Positions 53,177 to 62,798 of a stretch of DNA of 64,000 bases are shown piece by piece. Source of the stretch: an uncultured Eubacteriales bacterium (GTDB taxonomy: Bacteria > Bacillota > Clostridia > Oscillospirales > Acutalibacteraceae); the NCBI GenBank assembly GCA_900540085.1, contig UQEU01000001.1:62001-126000 (forward strand), written 5' to 3'. The number at the start of each line of letters is the position of its first letter. The first letter of the stretch is position 1. A model generated the notes under the pieces. That model did no database searches. It was not told the DNA's origin and saw nothing but the letters and a program-made list of their open reading frames with translations. The position numbers and the translations under genes were made by a program.

Positions 53177-53800
53177 TTAAGCATTGTCTTTTTGCTCTTT
53201 ACCCTCTTTAATTTGTTTTACAAAGCCCGGAATGTAGCCAAGCAAAGAACAAAGGGTTGCAACGGCAGAAATGCCTACAAGCACCCAAGTAGCAATTGTA
53301 TTGAGCTGAATACCGGTAAACTCTACAAGCGCTCCGTTTTGACCGAAGCAGATGATGACAATCATAACAACATAAAAAACGGTTGTTGCAACTTTTCCCC
53401 ACATTTCTGCGGCAGTAGGACGCAGTCCTTTAGCAAGAAGAATTGCACCGCCTATGAGCATTACGACTTCTTTTGCAATGAAAAATGCAAAAAGATACTT
53501 AATACTGTCATCCTTATATGTAATTATAAGCACTATTACAATTGCCATTTGTGAAAGTTTATCTGCGATTGGGTCTAAAATTTTTCCGAGAGCGGAAATT
53601 TGATTGTACTTTCTTGCAATTTTACCGTCAAAAAGGTCTGTTAAAGCTGCAACCGTAATTACGATACAAGCCTCAAGAACATAGCCTTTTACAAACAAAA
53701 CGGCAAAAACGGGGATGAGTAAAATTCTTATAAATGAAAGCAAATTCGGAATTGTCCAGCATCCCTCAAAAAGTGATTTCATATTAGTTTTTAAATCCAT
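53177..53800 (-). CDS. pgsA: CDP-diacylglycerol--glycerol-3-phosphate 3-phosphatidyltransferase
   Basis: Membrane enzyme of 207 residues that commits CDP-diacylglycerol to phosphatidylglycerol, the substrate of the cardiolipin synthase encoded at 24.6 kb. The CDP-alcohol phosphotransferase motif is complete: DLFDGKIARKYNQISALGKILDPIADK. Five to six membrane helices are seen. AGAGGT precedes the ATG. A hydrophilic tail (KQIKEGKEQKDNA) ends it. Confidence 0.95.
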   Translation of the reverse strand: MDLKTNMKSLFEGCWTIPNLLSFIRILLIPVFAVLFVKGYVLEACIVITVAALTDLFDGKIARKYNQISALGKILDPIADKLSQMAIVIVLIITYKDDSIKYLFAFFIAKEVVMLIGGAILLAKGLRPTAAEMWGKVATTVFYVVMIVIICFGQNGALVEFTGIQLNTIATWVLVGISAVATLCSLLGYIPGFVKQIKEGKEQKDNA

Positions 53801-53817
53801 TACATATACCTCTCAAT

Positions 53818-54495
53818 TCATATAAATTTGTTAATGGGATTTACTTCATTAATTTTTTGTATAATCAAACTGTCGTTAAGTGCATTTACAAAAGTATCGC
53901 CTTCAACTTTAGGCGTGATTTCTGCAAAAGCGTTAATAACAGCACAAAAAGCAAAAACTACAACCGCTGCTTTTACCAAACCCAAAACAGCGCCTAAAAG
54001 TCTGTCTGTTTTACCGAGCAAAGAGTCTTTTTTCGGAATCAAGAGTCTTGACACAGCCCAAATCAAGCATGAAATGAGCGCCGATACAATCACGAACATT
54101 AAAACTCTCACAATTGTAGAAACAACAGGCTGAATAGCCGAGTTATAAATTTCTTCCGCCATACGCTGTGTGTCTACCATAATTGATATTGACTCAAACT
54201 TATTTTGTAAAAATCCGAAAACAGACTGAGGCAGTGCTGACAACGCCGAGTTAATACTATTAAAAAATTCGTCTAAATTGCTTGAGGCCTGCAATTTTTG
54301 ATTTATAGACTCAATAACAAGCGGGCTGATTTCGTCCATAACAACAGGTGTAATATGTGAACTTGCCACAATACCGAGAGGTATTGTAACAATGACACGC
54401 CCGAGACTTATTGCCGAGTAAACAAAACCTTTAAAATAATTTAAAATCATTATAAAAATAACGAAAGCAACAATTATAAAATCAACATAATTCAT
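53818..54495 (-). CDS. CvpA-family membrane protein
   Basis: Protein of 225 residues with four hydrophobic segments (NYVDFIIVAFVIFIMILNYFKGFV; a second at about 25-45; two between 125 and 195) and the family start VDxIIxxxxxxxxxxGxxxG. CvpA was named for colicin V production; its molecular role is not settled. AAGGGTGA precedes the ATG. Confidence 0.82.
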   Translation of the reverse strand: MNYVDFIIVAFVIFIMILNYFKGFVYSAISLGRVIVTIPLGIVASSHITPVVMDEISPLVIESINQKLQASSNLDEFFNSINSALSALPQSVFGFLQNKFESISIMVDTQRMAEEIYNSAIQPVVSTIVRVLMFVIVSALISCLIWAVSRLLIPKKDSLLGKTDRLLGAVLGLVKAAVVVFAFCAVINAFAEITPKVEGDTFVNALNDSLIIQKINEVNPINKFI

Positions 54496-54510
54496 TAAAT
54501 CACCCTTTAA

Positions 54511-55707
54511 TCATAAACTATGACATTCAAGTATTGATTGCTTAATATAGAAAAGTCGCTTTGAGATTACCGTAAAAGAAGAAATAACTCCGCAATCAAT
54601 TTTTTGCAAAACTTCTCCTTTTTTATTGCAGCACAGTATTTCGTTGTCTATATACAAATAAAAATTGTCGCTCGCAACCTTCATTTGTTCAGGCACCTGC
54701 GATATTGTAAACGAACAGAAAACTTTTCCGTTCGGCTTTATAACGCAAACAGAAACGCTGTCTGAATTTTCATAATCCGTTCTGCAAACTGTAAGATACC
54801 CCGAATCGTTATAACAATACGAATTTATAATGCCTTTTGAATTTTCAAAAACATCTACAAGTTTTTTTCTGTCTGATATGACACAAACGCCTTCCTGACT
54901 GACACAATATAAATCTGTTCCTGAAAATCTCAAATCGTACAAAGTAGGATAAATCAAATCGAACTCTTTTGAAACAGTACCGTCTTTAACTTTTAATATG
55001 CTAACTTTTGTAACAAGTTGCGCATTTTCCGAATTAAAACACGAAAATGCAACATAGTTACCCGAAGAATCGACAGACATCTCTGCGACATAGCCTAATG
55101 ATACATCATACGATATTGTTTTTTCAAGTGATTTTGAGTAAACAATTATTGAACATTTTGAAGAATCTGACAAAGTTGCAACTGCCACTATGCCTCCGTT
55201 GCTTACGGTAGCACAAATAATATTATTTTCAGAAGTTGCTTCATATATATTTTTACCGTTTGTTTCCAATCTGAATTTTTTACCGCCCTGATCATATACA
55301 AGAGCATAGGCACCGTTTGTTTCAAGAACGGGATTACTGTACTTATGCGTAACTTCATTTTTAACTTCGGCGTCCGAAGGATTTAAAACACGAAAAGAAC
55401 CCGATGTTAAAACTGCCACATCGCCCGACACGGCACTGCAAACAGCGTTTTCGGATGAGTCAAGCGATATTGGATAAATACTTGAGTCATAACCTGAACT
55501 GAGCGAAAACTTGCCGTTCGAGTCAGTATGAGATTTATTGAATGATGAAAAATCCATCTCCGAAATACGAAGTGCAAGCAAGACAACAACTGCGACTGCA
55601 ATTACTATCCAAGCAATTTTCTTTTTTTTCGCTTCTTTTTGACGCTTAACTTCTTTTCGATGCTCTTCTCTTTGCTTATGCAGTTCTCGTTTTTCTGCAT
55701 CGTTCAC
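54511..55707 (-). CDS. DUF5711 membrane-anchored beta-propeller-like protein
   Basis: Protein of 398 residues. A basic cytoplasmic head (EKRELHKQREEHRKEVKRQKEAKKKK) is followed by one membrane helix (about 31-46) and an extracellular domain of about 340 residues with repeating beta blades (SAVSGDVAVLTSGSFRVLNPSD and similar). Function unknown. I choose the GTG at 55705-55707, 8 bases after AAGGAG; an earlier GTG at 55716 would overlap that site. Confidence 0.78.
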   Translation of the reverse strand: MNDAEKRELHKQREEHRKEVKRQKEAKKKKIAWIVIAVAVVVLLALRISEMDFSSFNKSHTDSNGKFSLSSGYDSSIYPISLDSSENAVCSAVSGDVAVLTSGSFRVLNPSDAEVKNEVTHKYSNPVLETNGAYALVYDQGGKKFRLETNGKNIYEATSENNIICATVSNGGIVAVATLSDSSKCSIIVYSKSLEKTISYDVSLGYVAEMSVDSSGNYVAFSCFNSENAQLVTKVSILKVKDGTVSKEFDLIYPTLYDLRFSGTDLYCVSQEGVCVISDRKKLVDVFENSKGIINSYCYNDSGYLTVCRTDYENSDSVSVCVIKPNGKVFCSFTISQVPEQMKVASDNFYLYIDNEILCCNKKGEVLQKIDCGVISSFTVISKRLFYIKQSILECHSL

Positions 55708-55719
55708 AAATCTCACTCC

Positions 55720-56454
55720 TTAATACTCAACTTTATTCAAATACAAGCCATACGGCGAAGCAGTTTTTCCTGCCAAAGTTCTGTCTTTTTTTTCAATGAT
55801 TTTCGGCAATTCGTCTTTTTTTATTTTTCCCTGTGCAATAAAAAGAAGCGTGCCTACCATAATTCTTACCATATTATATAAAAATCCGTCTGCACAAACT
55901 GTAAAAATAACAAAATCGCCTTCTCTTTTTACATTTGCATAGTAAACTGTCCTGACAGTATCTTCAACATCTGTTCTTTTAGAGCAAAAGCCTTTAAAAT
56001 CGTGTTTTCCGACAAACGCCTGTGCCTGTTCGTCAAGATACTTTTCATCCAATTTATAGGGATAAAACATAGCCCTGTTTTCATAAAACGGATTTCTTAT
56101 TTTTGCATTGTAAATCTTATATACATATTCTTTTGCTTTACAGGAATATCTCGGATGAAAATCATCTGTCGTATCCTCACACTCAAAAACACAGACCGAC
56201 TTCGGCAAATATGTGTTAAGTGCAGTCAAAATTTTTTCACACGGAATGTTTTTTTCAGTTTTAAATGCAACAAAATATACATTTGCATGCACACCGCTGT
56301 CAGTTCGTGAACAGCCCTTAACAGCAGGTCTTTCAGAAAAAACTTTTTCCAAAGCATCCTGAAGTGCTTCTTGAACGGTATAGGCATTTTTTTGAACCTG
56401 CCAGCCGTGAAACTTACTTCCGTCATATCTGAGTTTTAACAAAATATCTCTCAT
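55720..56454 (-). CDS. truA: tRNA pseudouridine(38-40) synthase
   Basis: Enzyme of 244 residues that makes pseudouridine at 38-40 in the tRNA anticodon arm. The catalytic Asp is in CSRTDSGVHA; YDGSKFHGWQVQ at the start and FLYNMVRIMVGTLL in the C-terminal half are family stretches. The ATG overlaps the ecfT stop by 4 bases. ecfA1-ecfA2-ecfT-truA is a classic Firmicutes order. Confidence 0.97.
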   Translation of the reverse strand: MRDILLKLRYDGSKFHGWQVQKNAYTVQEALQDALEKVFSERPAVKGCSRTDSGVHANVYFVAFKTEKNIPCEKILTALNTYLPKSVCVFECEDTTDDFHPRYSCKAKEYVYKIYNAKIRNPFYENRAMFYPYKLDEKYLDEQAQAFVGKHDFKGFCSKRTDVEDTVRTVYYANVKREGDFVIFTVCADGFLYNMVRIMVGTLLFIAQGKIKKDELPKIIEKKDRTLAGKTASPYGLYLNKVEY

Positions 56455-57266
56455 ATTATTTTACCAAACCGGAAATTCAAAAGAAAAATCGCAGCATAAA
56501 TGAGCACGACAACACCTATTGCAACAAAATCTCTTGAATGCATTTTGGGAACATTCATTTTTGTTCTGCCTATGCCTCCTCTGTAACACCTGCACTCCAT
56601 AGCGTATGCAAGTTCTCTTGCACGCCTGAAACTTGAAACAAAAAGAGGAATTAAAACAGGTACCAATGCCTTTATTCTCTGAATTAAATTACCGCTGTCT
56701 AAATCTGCACCTCTTGATTTTTGAGCATTTGTAATTTTTTCCATTTCCTCCATTAAAGTAGGAATAAATCTGAGTGCAATCGTCATTGTCATAGCAACGG
56801 TATGTGGTGCTTCCGGTTTAAAAATTTTTATTGGAGCAAGCAAACTTTCAATAGCACCCGTAAGCATAGTAGGAGATGTCGTATATGTCAAAAGACTGCT
56901 TACCAAAACAAGAACTATTATTCTGACAGCCAAAAACACCGCAGACACTATTCCTTGTTCAGTAATTTTTAAAAATCCGATTTTTACAAGAGTTTCGCCC
57001 GTTCCGTAAAACAAGTTTAGCACCATAGTAAAAATCATTATAAATATGAGTGGTTTCATACTTTTTAAAATTGTTTTTGCCGAAATCTTTGAAACTGCGA
57101 CAAGAACAATTGAAAAAATCACAATTAAACCGAGTGAAAAAAAGTTTTTGCAAAGAAAAACCGAAATGAGCAAAAACAAAAGCAAAACACACTTTACTCT
57201 TGCATCCATTTTATGAACAACGGAATTGCCCGGGAAATACTGACCGATTGTAATATCGCTAATCAT
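56451..57266 (-). CDS. ecfT: Energy-coupling factor transporter transmembrane protein EcfT
   Basis: Membrane scaffold of 271 residues that joins S-components to the EcfA ATPases. Six to seven helices are visible, and the coupling helices carry the Ala-Arg-type signature in SRGADLDSG and SFRRARELAYAMECRCYRGG. GGGGGAAA precedes the ATG, which overlaps ecfA2 by 8 bases. S-components for particular vitamins are encoded elsewhere. Confidence 0.95.
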   Translation of the reverse strand: MISDITIGQYFPGNSVVHKMDARVKCVLLLFLLISVFLCKNFFSLGLIVIFSIVLVAVSKISAKTILKSMKPLIFIMIFTMVLNLFYGTGETLVKIGFLKITEQGIVSAVFLAVRIIVLVLVSSLLTYTTSPTMLTGAIESLLAPIKIFKPEAPHTVAMTMTIALRFIPTLMEEMEKITNAQKSRGADLDSGNLIQRIKALVPVLIPLFVSSFRRARELAYAMECRCYRGGIGRTKMNVPKMHSRDFVAIGVVVLIYAAIFLLNFRFGKII

Positions 57267-58125
57267 TTAATTTCCCCCTGTTCATAAGTCTTTTTATTTC
57301 TTCTACACCGTCTTTTACAGTATAAATATCTGTTCTGCAATCTATTCCTTTTTTCTTCAACTTTGAAAAAACTGTTGTAATTTCAGGTACACTGAGTCCT
57401 ATTTCTTTCAATTCATCAACATTTGAATATACCTCTGCAACAGTTCCGAACATTTGAACTTTTCCGTTATTCATCACAAGAACTTTATCAGCAAGTTTTG
57501 CAACATCTTCCATAGAATGAGAAACTATTATAACGGTACTGCCCGTTTTTTGCTGATAATTTTTAATAAGCGACAAAACTGTATCTCTGCCCTTCGGGTC
57601 AAGTCCTGCCGTTGGCTCATCCAAAACAAGAACTTTAGGCTGCATGGCAATGATTGACGCTATTGCAACTCGCCTTTTTTGTCCGCCGCTTAAATCAAAC
57701 GGCGATTTATCCAAAATATCTTTATCAAGTCCCAAAAACTTTGCTGACGACAAAACTCTCTTTTTAATTTCTTCGTCATCAAAACCCATTTTTTTAGGTC
57801 CGAAAGCAATCTCTCTGAAAACATCTTCTTCAAAAATCTGATATTCGGGATACTGAAAGCACAATCCTACCGAAAACCTGACATTTTTAATATTGCTTTT
57901 ATCTTCCCAAATATCTTTTCCTTCCAAATAAACAGTTCCTGAATCTGCTTTTAAAAGGCCGTTTAAATGCTCTATCAAAGTAGATTTACCTGAACCTGTG
58001 TGGCCTATAATGCCGACTATCTCGCCTTTTTCAATACTGAAACTGACATCGCAAAGTGCATTTGTAGCAAAAGGAGTGCCTGCGCCGTAAAGATATTTTA
58101 AATTTTCACATTTAATTATTTCCAT
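57259..58125 (-). CDS. ecfA2: Energy-coupling factor ATPase EcfA2
   Basis: ABC ATPase of 288 residues. Walker A GHTGSGKS, Q-loop in LCFQYPEYQIFEEDV, signature LSGGQKRRVAIA, Walker B VLVLDEPTAGLDP, switch His in VSHSMEDVA. The YPEYQIF stretch separates EcfA2 from EcfA1. GGAGTGA precedes the ATG. Confidence 0.95.
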   Translation of the reverse strand: MEIIKCENLKYLYGAGTPFATNALCDVSFSIEKGEIVGIIGHTGSGKSTLIEHLNGLLKADSGTVYLEGKDIWEDKSNIKNVRFSVGLCFQYPEYQIFEEDVFREIAFGPKKMGFDDEEIKKRVLSSAKFLGLDKDILDKSPFDLSGGQKRRVAIASIIAMQPKVLVLDEPTAGLDPKGRDTVLSLIKNYQQKTGSTVIIVSHSMEDVAKLADKVLVMNNGKVQMFGTVAEVYSNVDELKEIGLSVPEITTVFSKLKKKGIDCRTDIYTVKDGVEEIKRLMNRGKLND

Positions 58126-58132
58126 TAAAAAT

Positions 58133-58981
58133 TCACTCCAAAATACTTGCCAGAAAATCTGCGCACTCGTCTGAATTTAAAATTGTTTTTTCTGTTTTAT
58201 TGTCAAAATTCAGTTTATGAAGCAACTCTGTTGATTGTGGAACATCAAGTCCGAGTTCTTTTAATCCGTCAACATCTGAAAAAACTTCCTGCGGTGTTCC
58301 GTCTTTTTTTATTTTTCCGTCATCTACTACAATAACACGGTCCGCCTGCACCGCCTCGTCCATATAGTGAGTAATAAAAACAATTGTTATTCCGTCTTCC
58401 CTGTTCAACTGTTTTGCACTGTCCATTACTTCTTTTCTGCCGCTCGGGTCAAGCATTGCCGTCGGCTCATCAAACACTATACACTCCGGTTTCATTGCCA
58501 TTATACCTGCAATGGCAACTCTTTGTTTTTGACCGCCCGACAATTTATTTGGTGCTTTTAATCTATTTTCGTACATGCCGACTCTTTTGAGTGACTCATC
58601 AACTCTTTTTCGGCATTCTTCAGAACTAAGCCCGAGATTTTCTACACCGAAAGCGACATCTTCCTCAACAATGGAAGACACAATTTGGTTGTCAGGATTT
58701 TGAAAAACCATACCTACTTTTTGACGAATATTGAACAAATCGTCATCATTTGCCGTTTCCATACCGTCAACGACAACTCTGCCATTTTGCGGAACAATGA
58801 TGCCGTTCGCAAGTTTTGCAATAGTAGATTTACCTGAACCGTTATGTCCCAAAACTGCTACAAAAGAACCCTTTTCAATACTTAAATTGAAATTTTCAAA
58901 TATCTTAAATTCTGTTTTTTTACCGTCTTCATCTTCAACAAAATAAGAAAAAGACACATTTTCATATTTAATCTGTTCCAT
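58133..58981 (-). CDS. ecfA1: Energy-coupling factor ATPase EcfA1
   Basis: ABC ATPase of 282 residues, partner of EcfA2. Walker A GHNGSGKS, Q-loop VFQNPDNQIVSS, signature LSGGQKQRVAIAG, Walker B CIVFDEPTAMLDP, switch His in ITHYMDEA. I choose the ATG at 58979-58981 (MEQIKYENV), 9 bases after GGATGA; an ATG three codons earlier is too close to it. It overlaps the end of the methyltransferase gene by 14 bases. Confidence 0.94.
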   Translation of the reverse strand: MEQIKYENVSFSYFVEDEDGKKTEFKIFENFNLSIEKGSFVAVLGHNGSGKSTIAKLANGIIVPQNGRVVVDGMETANDDDLFNIRQKVGMVFQNPDNQIVSSIVEEDVAFGVENLGLSSEECRKRVDESLKRVGMYENRLKAPNKLSGGQKQRVAIAGIMAMKPECIVFDEPTAMLDPSGRKEVMDSAKQLNREDGITIVFITHYMDEAVQADRVIVVDDGKIKKDGTPQEVFSDVDGLKELGLDVPQSTELLHKLNFDNKTEKTILNSDECADFLASILE

Positions 58982-59852
58982 CTGTATCATTCATCCAAAC
59001 AGCCGTTGCACCGCAAGGCAAAATTTCTTTACTTTCTTCTACCGGCAAACCGATTTCATCTGCCGTAACAGTTCCGCCCTTTTGAGATTTTATAACATCT
59101 GCAAGTATATATTTCATTACGGAAGCCGAAAGCCCCGTAGTATAGGAATTTAAAAGCATCATCAAAGCATTATCCGAAAGAACTTTACTGCACAATTTCA
59201 CAAAATCATAAATCGAGTCCTCAAGTCTCCAAACTTCGCCTTTAGGCCCTCTGCCGTAACTCGGCGGGTCAAGAATAATTATATCGTATTTATTTCCCCG
59301 TCTGATTTCTCTTTCGACAAATTTTATACAATCGTCAACTATCCATCGCACACTTTCTTTTTCGACACCCGAAGACTTTGCATTTTCCTTTGCCCACTGC
59401 ACCATACCTTTAGACGCATCTACATGAACGACAGAAGCGCCTTCTTTAAGACAGGCAACAGTAGCGCCGCCCGTATATGCAAACAAGTTCAGCACCTTGA
59501 CATCTTTTCTGTTACTTTTTCGTATCGTCTCTCTGACAAAGTCCCAATTTACTGCCTGCTCGGGAAACAAGCCCGTATGCTTAAATCCCATAGTTTTAAT
59601 ATTAAAAGTCAAATCGCCGTATGAAATTTTCCAAGACTCAGGCAGATTTTTAAACACCTGCCAATTTCCGCCGCCTTTATTTGAACGGATATATCTTGCG
59701 TCTGCATTTTTCCAAATCTGATTGTTTCTTTCGCTTTTCCAAATAACCTGCGGGTCGGGACGAATTAAAGTTTTATCGCCCCAAATTTCAAGTTTTTCGC
59801 CGTTTGAACAATCTATTAATCTGTAATCTTTCCAATTTTGAGTATATCTCAT
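58968..59852 (-). CDS. Class I SAM-dependent methyltransferase (RlmI/RlmK-like)
   Basis: Enzyme of 294 residues. The SAM loop is KVLNLFAYTGGATVACLKEGA, the acidic residue lies in VVHVDASKGMVQWAKEN, and the catalytic DPPSYGRG motif in IIILDPPSYGRGPKGEVW. It resembles 23S rRNA m5C methyltransferases but lacks an N-terminal PUA domain. Its RNA target is unknown. The ATG at 59850-59852 has GAGGT upstream and begins just after the ruvB stop; a longer frame would run into ruvB. Confidence 0.88.
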   Translation of the reverse strand: MRYTQNWKDYRLIDCSNGEKLEIWGDKTLIRPDPQVIWKSERNNQIWKNADARYIRSNKGGGNWQVFKNLPESWKISYGDLTFNIKTMGFKHTGLFPEQAVNWDFVRETIRKSNRKDVKVLNLFAYTGGATVACLKEGASVVHVDASKGMVQWAKENAKSSGVEKESVRWIVDDCIKFVEREIRRGNKYDIIILDPPSYGRGPKGEVWRLEDSIYDFVKLCSKVLSDNALMMLLNSYTTGLSASVMKYILADVIKSQKGGTVTADEIGLPVEESKEILPCGATAVWMNDTDGTD

Positions 59853-59865
59853 ACTAACCTCATAT

Positions 59866-60894
59866 TTATAATAATTGCTGTTGAGCGTCTTTTTCATAGC
59901 CCAAATGCGCATATCCTGCCGAAGTAACGCATCTGCCTCTCGGAGTTCTGCTTAAAAAACCGAGTTGCATTAAATACGGCTCGTAAACATCTTCAATGGT
60001 AACGGCTTCTTCACCTACTGCTGCGGCAATCGTTTCCAAGCCGACAGGCCCGCCGTTATAATTCTTTATCATAGTTGTGAGAAGTCTTCTGTCTATCAGG
60101 TCAAGACCGAGTTCGTCTATTTCCATATTTGACAATGCGTCTTCGGCAGCTTCTTTATCTATAACGCCGCTGTGTCTTACCTGTGCAAAATCTCGGCTTC
60201 TTTTAAGCAAACGGTTTGCAATTCTCGGTGTACCCCTTGAACGCTTTGCAATTTGCATAGCCCCCTCGTCGTCTGCCTCAATGCCCAATATTGACGCACT
60301 TCTTTTTACAATTTTGAAAAGCTGCTCATCTGTATAGAGTTCAAGTCGTAAAATAACGCCAAATCTGTCACGCAAAGGTGCAGAAAGCTGACCTGCTCTT
60401 GTAGTTGCACCGACAAGAGTGAAATTCGGCAAATCAAGTCGAATAGACCTTGCCGACGGCCCTTTTCCGATGATAATATCAAGTGCCCTATCCTCCATTG
60501 CAGGATAAAGAACTTCCTCAACGCTTCTGTTAAGTCTGTGAATTTCATCTATAAAAAGGACATCGCCCTCTTGAAGATTTGTCAGCAAAGCCGCAAGGTC
60601 TCCTTGCTTTTCTATTGCAGGACCGCTTGTAATTCTGATATTTACGCCTAATTCGTTTGCAATAATTCCTGCAAGAGTTGTTTTTCCCAAACCGGGAGGT
60701 CCGTAAAGAAGAACATGGTCGAGTGCTTCGCCTCTCGTACGGGCAGCCTCAATATAAACTGCTAAATTTTCTTTTGCCTTGTCCTGTCCTTCATAGTCAA
60801 CCAAAAACTTCGGTCTGAGTGAACTTTCAATATCTTTGTCATCTTCAATAAAATCAGAAGTCACTATTCTGTTTTCAAAATCCATCTCTGCCAA
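59866..60894 (-). CDS. ruvB: Holliday junction branch migration helicase RuvB
   Basis: AAA+ motor of 342 residues that drives branch migration with RuvA. Walker A GPPGLGKTT, Walker B LFIDEIHRL, sensor 1 in GATTRAGQLSAPLRDRFG, and the C-terminal winged helix with EPYLMQLGFLSRTPRGR. The TTG start is fixed by AGGAGG 8 bases upstream; the next ATG is too far from it. Confidence 0.98.
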   Translation of the reverse strand: MAEMDFENRIVTSDFIEDDKDIESSLRPKFLVDYEGQDKAKENLAVYIEAARTRGEALDHVLLYGPPGLGKTTLAGIIANELGVNIRITSGPAIEKQGDLAALLTNLQEGDVLFIDEIHRLNRSVEEVLYPAMEDRALDIIIGKGPSARSIRLDLPNFTLVGATTRAGQLSAPLRDRFGVILRLELYTDEQLFKIVKRSASILGIEADDEGAMQIAKRSRGTPRIANRLLKRSRDFAQVRHSGVIDKEAAEDALSNMEIDELGLDLIDRRLLTTMIKNYNGGPVGLETIAAAVGEEAVTIEDVYEPYLMQLGFLSRTPRGRCVTSAGYAHLGYEKDAQQQLL

Positions 60895-60911
60895 AACAAA
60901 AACCTCCTAAA

Positions 60912-61514
60912 TTACAGTGAAGAAGCAAGCAATTTTAAGCCCTGTCTAATCATTTCGTCAACTGACAACGACTTATCCATCGAACTTACTGCCAAAGCAG
61001 CGTCTGCCTTATTGTACCCCAAAGCGACAAGTGCCTCTACTGCCTCTGCCGAATCCGAACCGTCTTTAGAAGACACTGCAACCGATTGAACATCGTCATC
61101 TGCAAAACTAACGCTTGTCATTTTACTTTTAAGTTCAAGTATCGCTCTTTCGGCAATTTTTTTGCCTATACCCTGTGCTTTTGTAAGTGATTTATAATCG
61201 CCTGAAGCGATACAAAGCGCAAGTCTTTCGGGAGTAAATTCGGACAAAATCGAAACTGCCGCCTTCGGTCCTATTCCCGAAACACCTATCAAAAGTTTAA
61301 AACACTCAAGTTCATCTTGTGTTTTGAAACCGTACAAATCAAGAGCATCGTCTTTAACGCTCAAATGTGTGTAAAGCAAAACTTCTTTATTTACTTGAGG
61401 TAATGATTTTATCGTATTTAAACTTGTATAACACTTAAACCCTACTCCGCCGCACTCAACAACTGCAAACGATGTATCGGAATAAATCAAATTGCCTTTA
61501 ATACTGTAAAACAT
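60912..61514 (-). CDS. ruvA: Holliday junction DNA helicase RuvA
   Basis: Junction-binding protein of 200 residues. An N-terminal OB fold (MFYSIKGNLIYSDTSFAVVECGGVGFKCYTS), helix-hairpin-helix pairs (LLIGVSGIGPKAAVSIL and LTKAQGIGKKIAERAILEL) and the C-terminal RuvB-binding domain (ALVALGYNKADAALAV) are in the usual order. GGGTGAA precedes the ATG. Confidence 0.98.
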   Translation of the reverse strand: MFYSIKGNLIYSDTSFAVVECGGVGFKCYTSLNTIKSLPQVNKEVLLYTHLSVKDDALDLYGFKTQDELECFKLLIGVSGIGPKAAVSILSEFTPERLALCIASGDYKSLTKAQGIGKKIAERAILELKSKMTSVSFADDDVQSVAVSSKDGSDSAEAVEALVALGYNKADAALAVSSMDKSLSVDEMIRQGLKLLASSL

Positions 61515-61593
61515 TTTTCACCCAACTGTTCTTCATTAAAATTCATAAATTTTACTGTTCAAAACTATTCAAACAAAAACCAAAATCTGTATT

Positions 61594-62094
61594 TTATATA
61601 TATCTGCTGATATTTCCCATAAGCGAACCGCTTGAATGTCCGTGACATATCGCCATAGCAAGTGCGTCTGCCGTATCGTCGGGTTTAGGAATTGACGGCA
61701 AGTTTAAAATCAAACGAGTCATTTCCTGAACCTGCTTTTTTTCGGCTCTGCCGTAACCGACAACAGACTGTTTTACTTGTAAAGGCGTATATTCAAAAAT
61801 CGGAACGCCGTAGTTTTGTGCAGAAAGAGTTATGACGCCTCTTGCCTGAGCAACATCTATTACCGTTTTAGCATTATTATTGTAGAAAAGTTTTTCCATA
61901 CTCATAGCATCGGGTTTATATGTCTTGTGCAAAATACACATTTCGTTATAAATCTTTTGCAATCTGAGTGGAAACGGAGCTTTCGCCTGCGTTGTTATTG
62001 CTCCGTAGTCTATAACTTTAAACTTGTTTCCCTGATATTCAAGAACACCCCAGCCGATAATTGCATATCCCGGGTCAATTCCCAATATAACCAT
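61594..62094 (-). CDS. ruvC: Crossover junction endodeoxyribonuclease RuvC
   Basis: Holliday junction resolvase of 166 residues. The catalytic acids are Asp7 (LGIDPG), the Glu in SMEKLFYNNNAKT, and the Asp pair in PDDTADALAMAICH. The ATG at 62092-62094 starts the protein at MVILGIDPG; GGAG lies 10 bases upstream. It is the first gene of the ruv run. A gap of 79 bases separates it from ruvA with no feature that I can recognise. Confidence 0.97.
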   Translation of the reverse strand: MVILGIDPGYAIIGWGVLEYQGNKFKVIDYGAITTQAKAPFPLRLQKIYNEMCILHKTYKPDAMSMEKLFYNNNAKTVIDVAQARGVITLSAQNYGVPIFEYTPLQVKQSVVGYGRAEKKQVQEMTRLILNLPSIPKPDDTADALAMAICHGHSSGSLMGNISRYI

Positions 62095-62124
62095 AGTTAC
62101 ACTTCTCCATAATAAATTCAAAAT

Positions 62125-62153
62125 ATTATATCACAACACCGTAACGTTTGCAA
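62125..62153 (-). promoter_or_regulatory. Sigma-A promoter of ruvC and the long downstream run
   Basis: TTGCAA (62153-62148), 17 bases, perfect TATAAT (62130-62125), about 30 bases before ruvC. I see no clear terminator from here to 50.8 kb. Confidence 0.75.
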
Positions 62154-62182
62154 TATTATTAAAATATATTATATTAAATTAA

Positions 62183-62209
62183 CAAAAAAGCACCTTATCA
62201 AAGGTGCTT
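62183..62209 (-). terminator. Terminator after the flavoprotein gene
   Basis: AAGCACCTT-ATCA-AAGGTGCTT, followed by T4 on the minus strand; it isolates the gene from ruvC. Confidence 0.88.
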
Positions 62210-62759
62210 AAATCAAATTATCCATAAAAATTTCAATATCATTTTTTGAAATTTCACTTTTATTTGTATCTGTTGACGGAAGATAAAATTTTGAAACAAT
62301 TTTTCCGTTAAGCACGGTAAAAGATTGTCTTAAAGTTTCACACATATAGTTAAAAGAATTTTTATCATCTGTACCCGAACAAATAAAAACTCCTACTCTT
62401 TTCGGTATCTCAATCGGAGGTTTTATATTTCTGAAAAATCTTGCAGAATAATAACGCTGAAACCTGTCTATAAGATTTTTCATAGGTCCCGTAAAAAAGT
62501 TGTTGTATATAGGAGAAAAAACGACAATATACTCTGCAAGTTCAAAATCAGCAAAAAAGAGGTCGAGGTCTTTAACGGAACAGCCGTTTTTAACTCTGCA
62601 ATACCCACAATCTTTACAAGGTGCAGGATTTAAATCGTACAAATCATATTTTACAAGTTCAAAATCTTTATCGCTTAAACAATCTTCAAATAAATAAACT
62701 GCTTCGGAGCAAGCACCGTCTGCACGAGGACTTGCATTTAAAATCATAATTTTCTTCAT
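62208..62759 (-). CDS. NADPH-dependent FMN reductase family, iron-sulfur flavoprotein-like
   Basis: Flavodoxin-fold protein of 183 residues. The FMN phosphate loop reads LNASPRADGACSEA near the start. A compact Cys cluster C-x2-C-x2-C-x5-C (CKDCGYCRVKNGC, about 50-62) fits the [4Fe-4S] motif of iron-sulfur flavoproteins of anaerobes. FSPIYNNFFTGPMKNLIDRFQRYY is a family stretch. Such proteins often reduce oxygen or peroxide; that is an inference here. The ATG at 62757-62759 has only a weak site (GTGGGT). Confidence 0.85.
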   Translation of the reverse strand: MKKIMILNASPRADGACSEAVYLFEDCLSDKDFELVKYDLYDLNPAPCKDCGYCRVKNGCSVKDLDLFFADFELAEYIVVFSPIYNNFFTGPMKNLIDRFQRYYSARFFRNIKPPIEIPKRVGVFICSGTDDKNSFNYMCETLRQSFTVLNGKIVSKFYLPSTDTNKSEISKNDIEIFMDNLI

Positions 62760-62798
62760 AATACCCACTGCTTTATTTTTAATACAAACAATACAGAA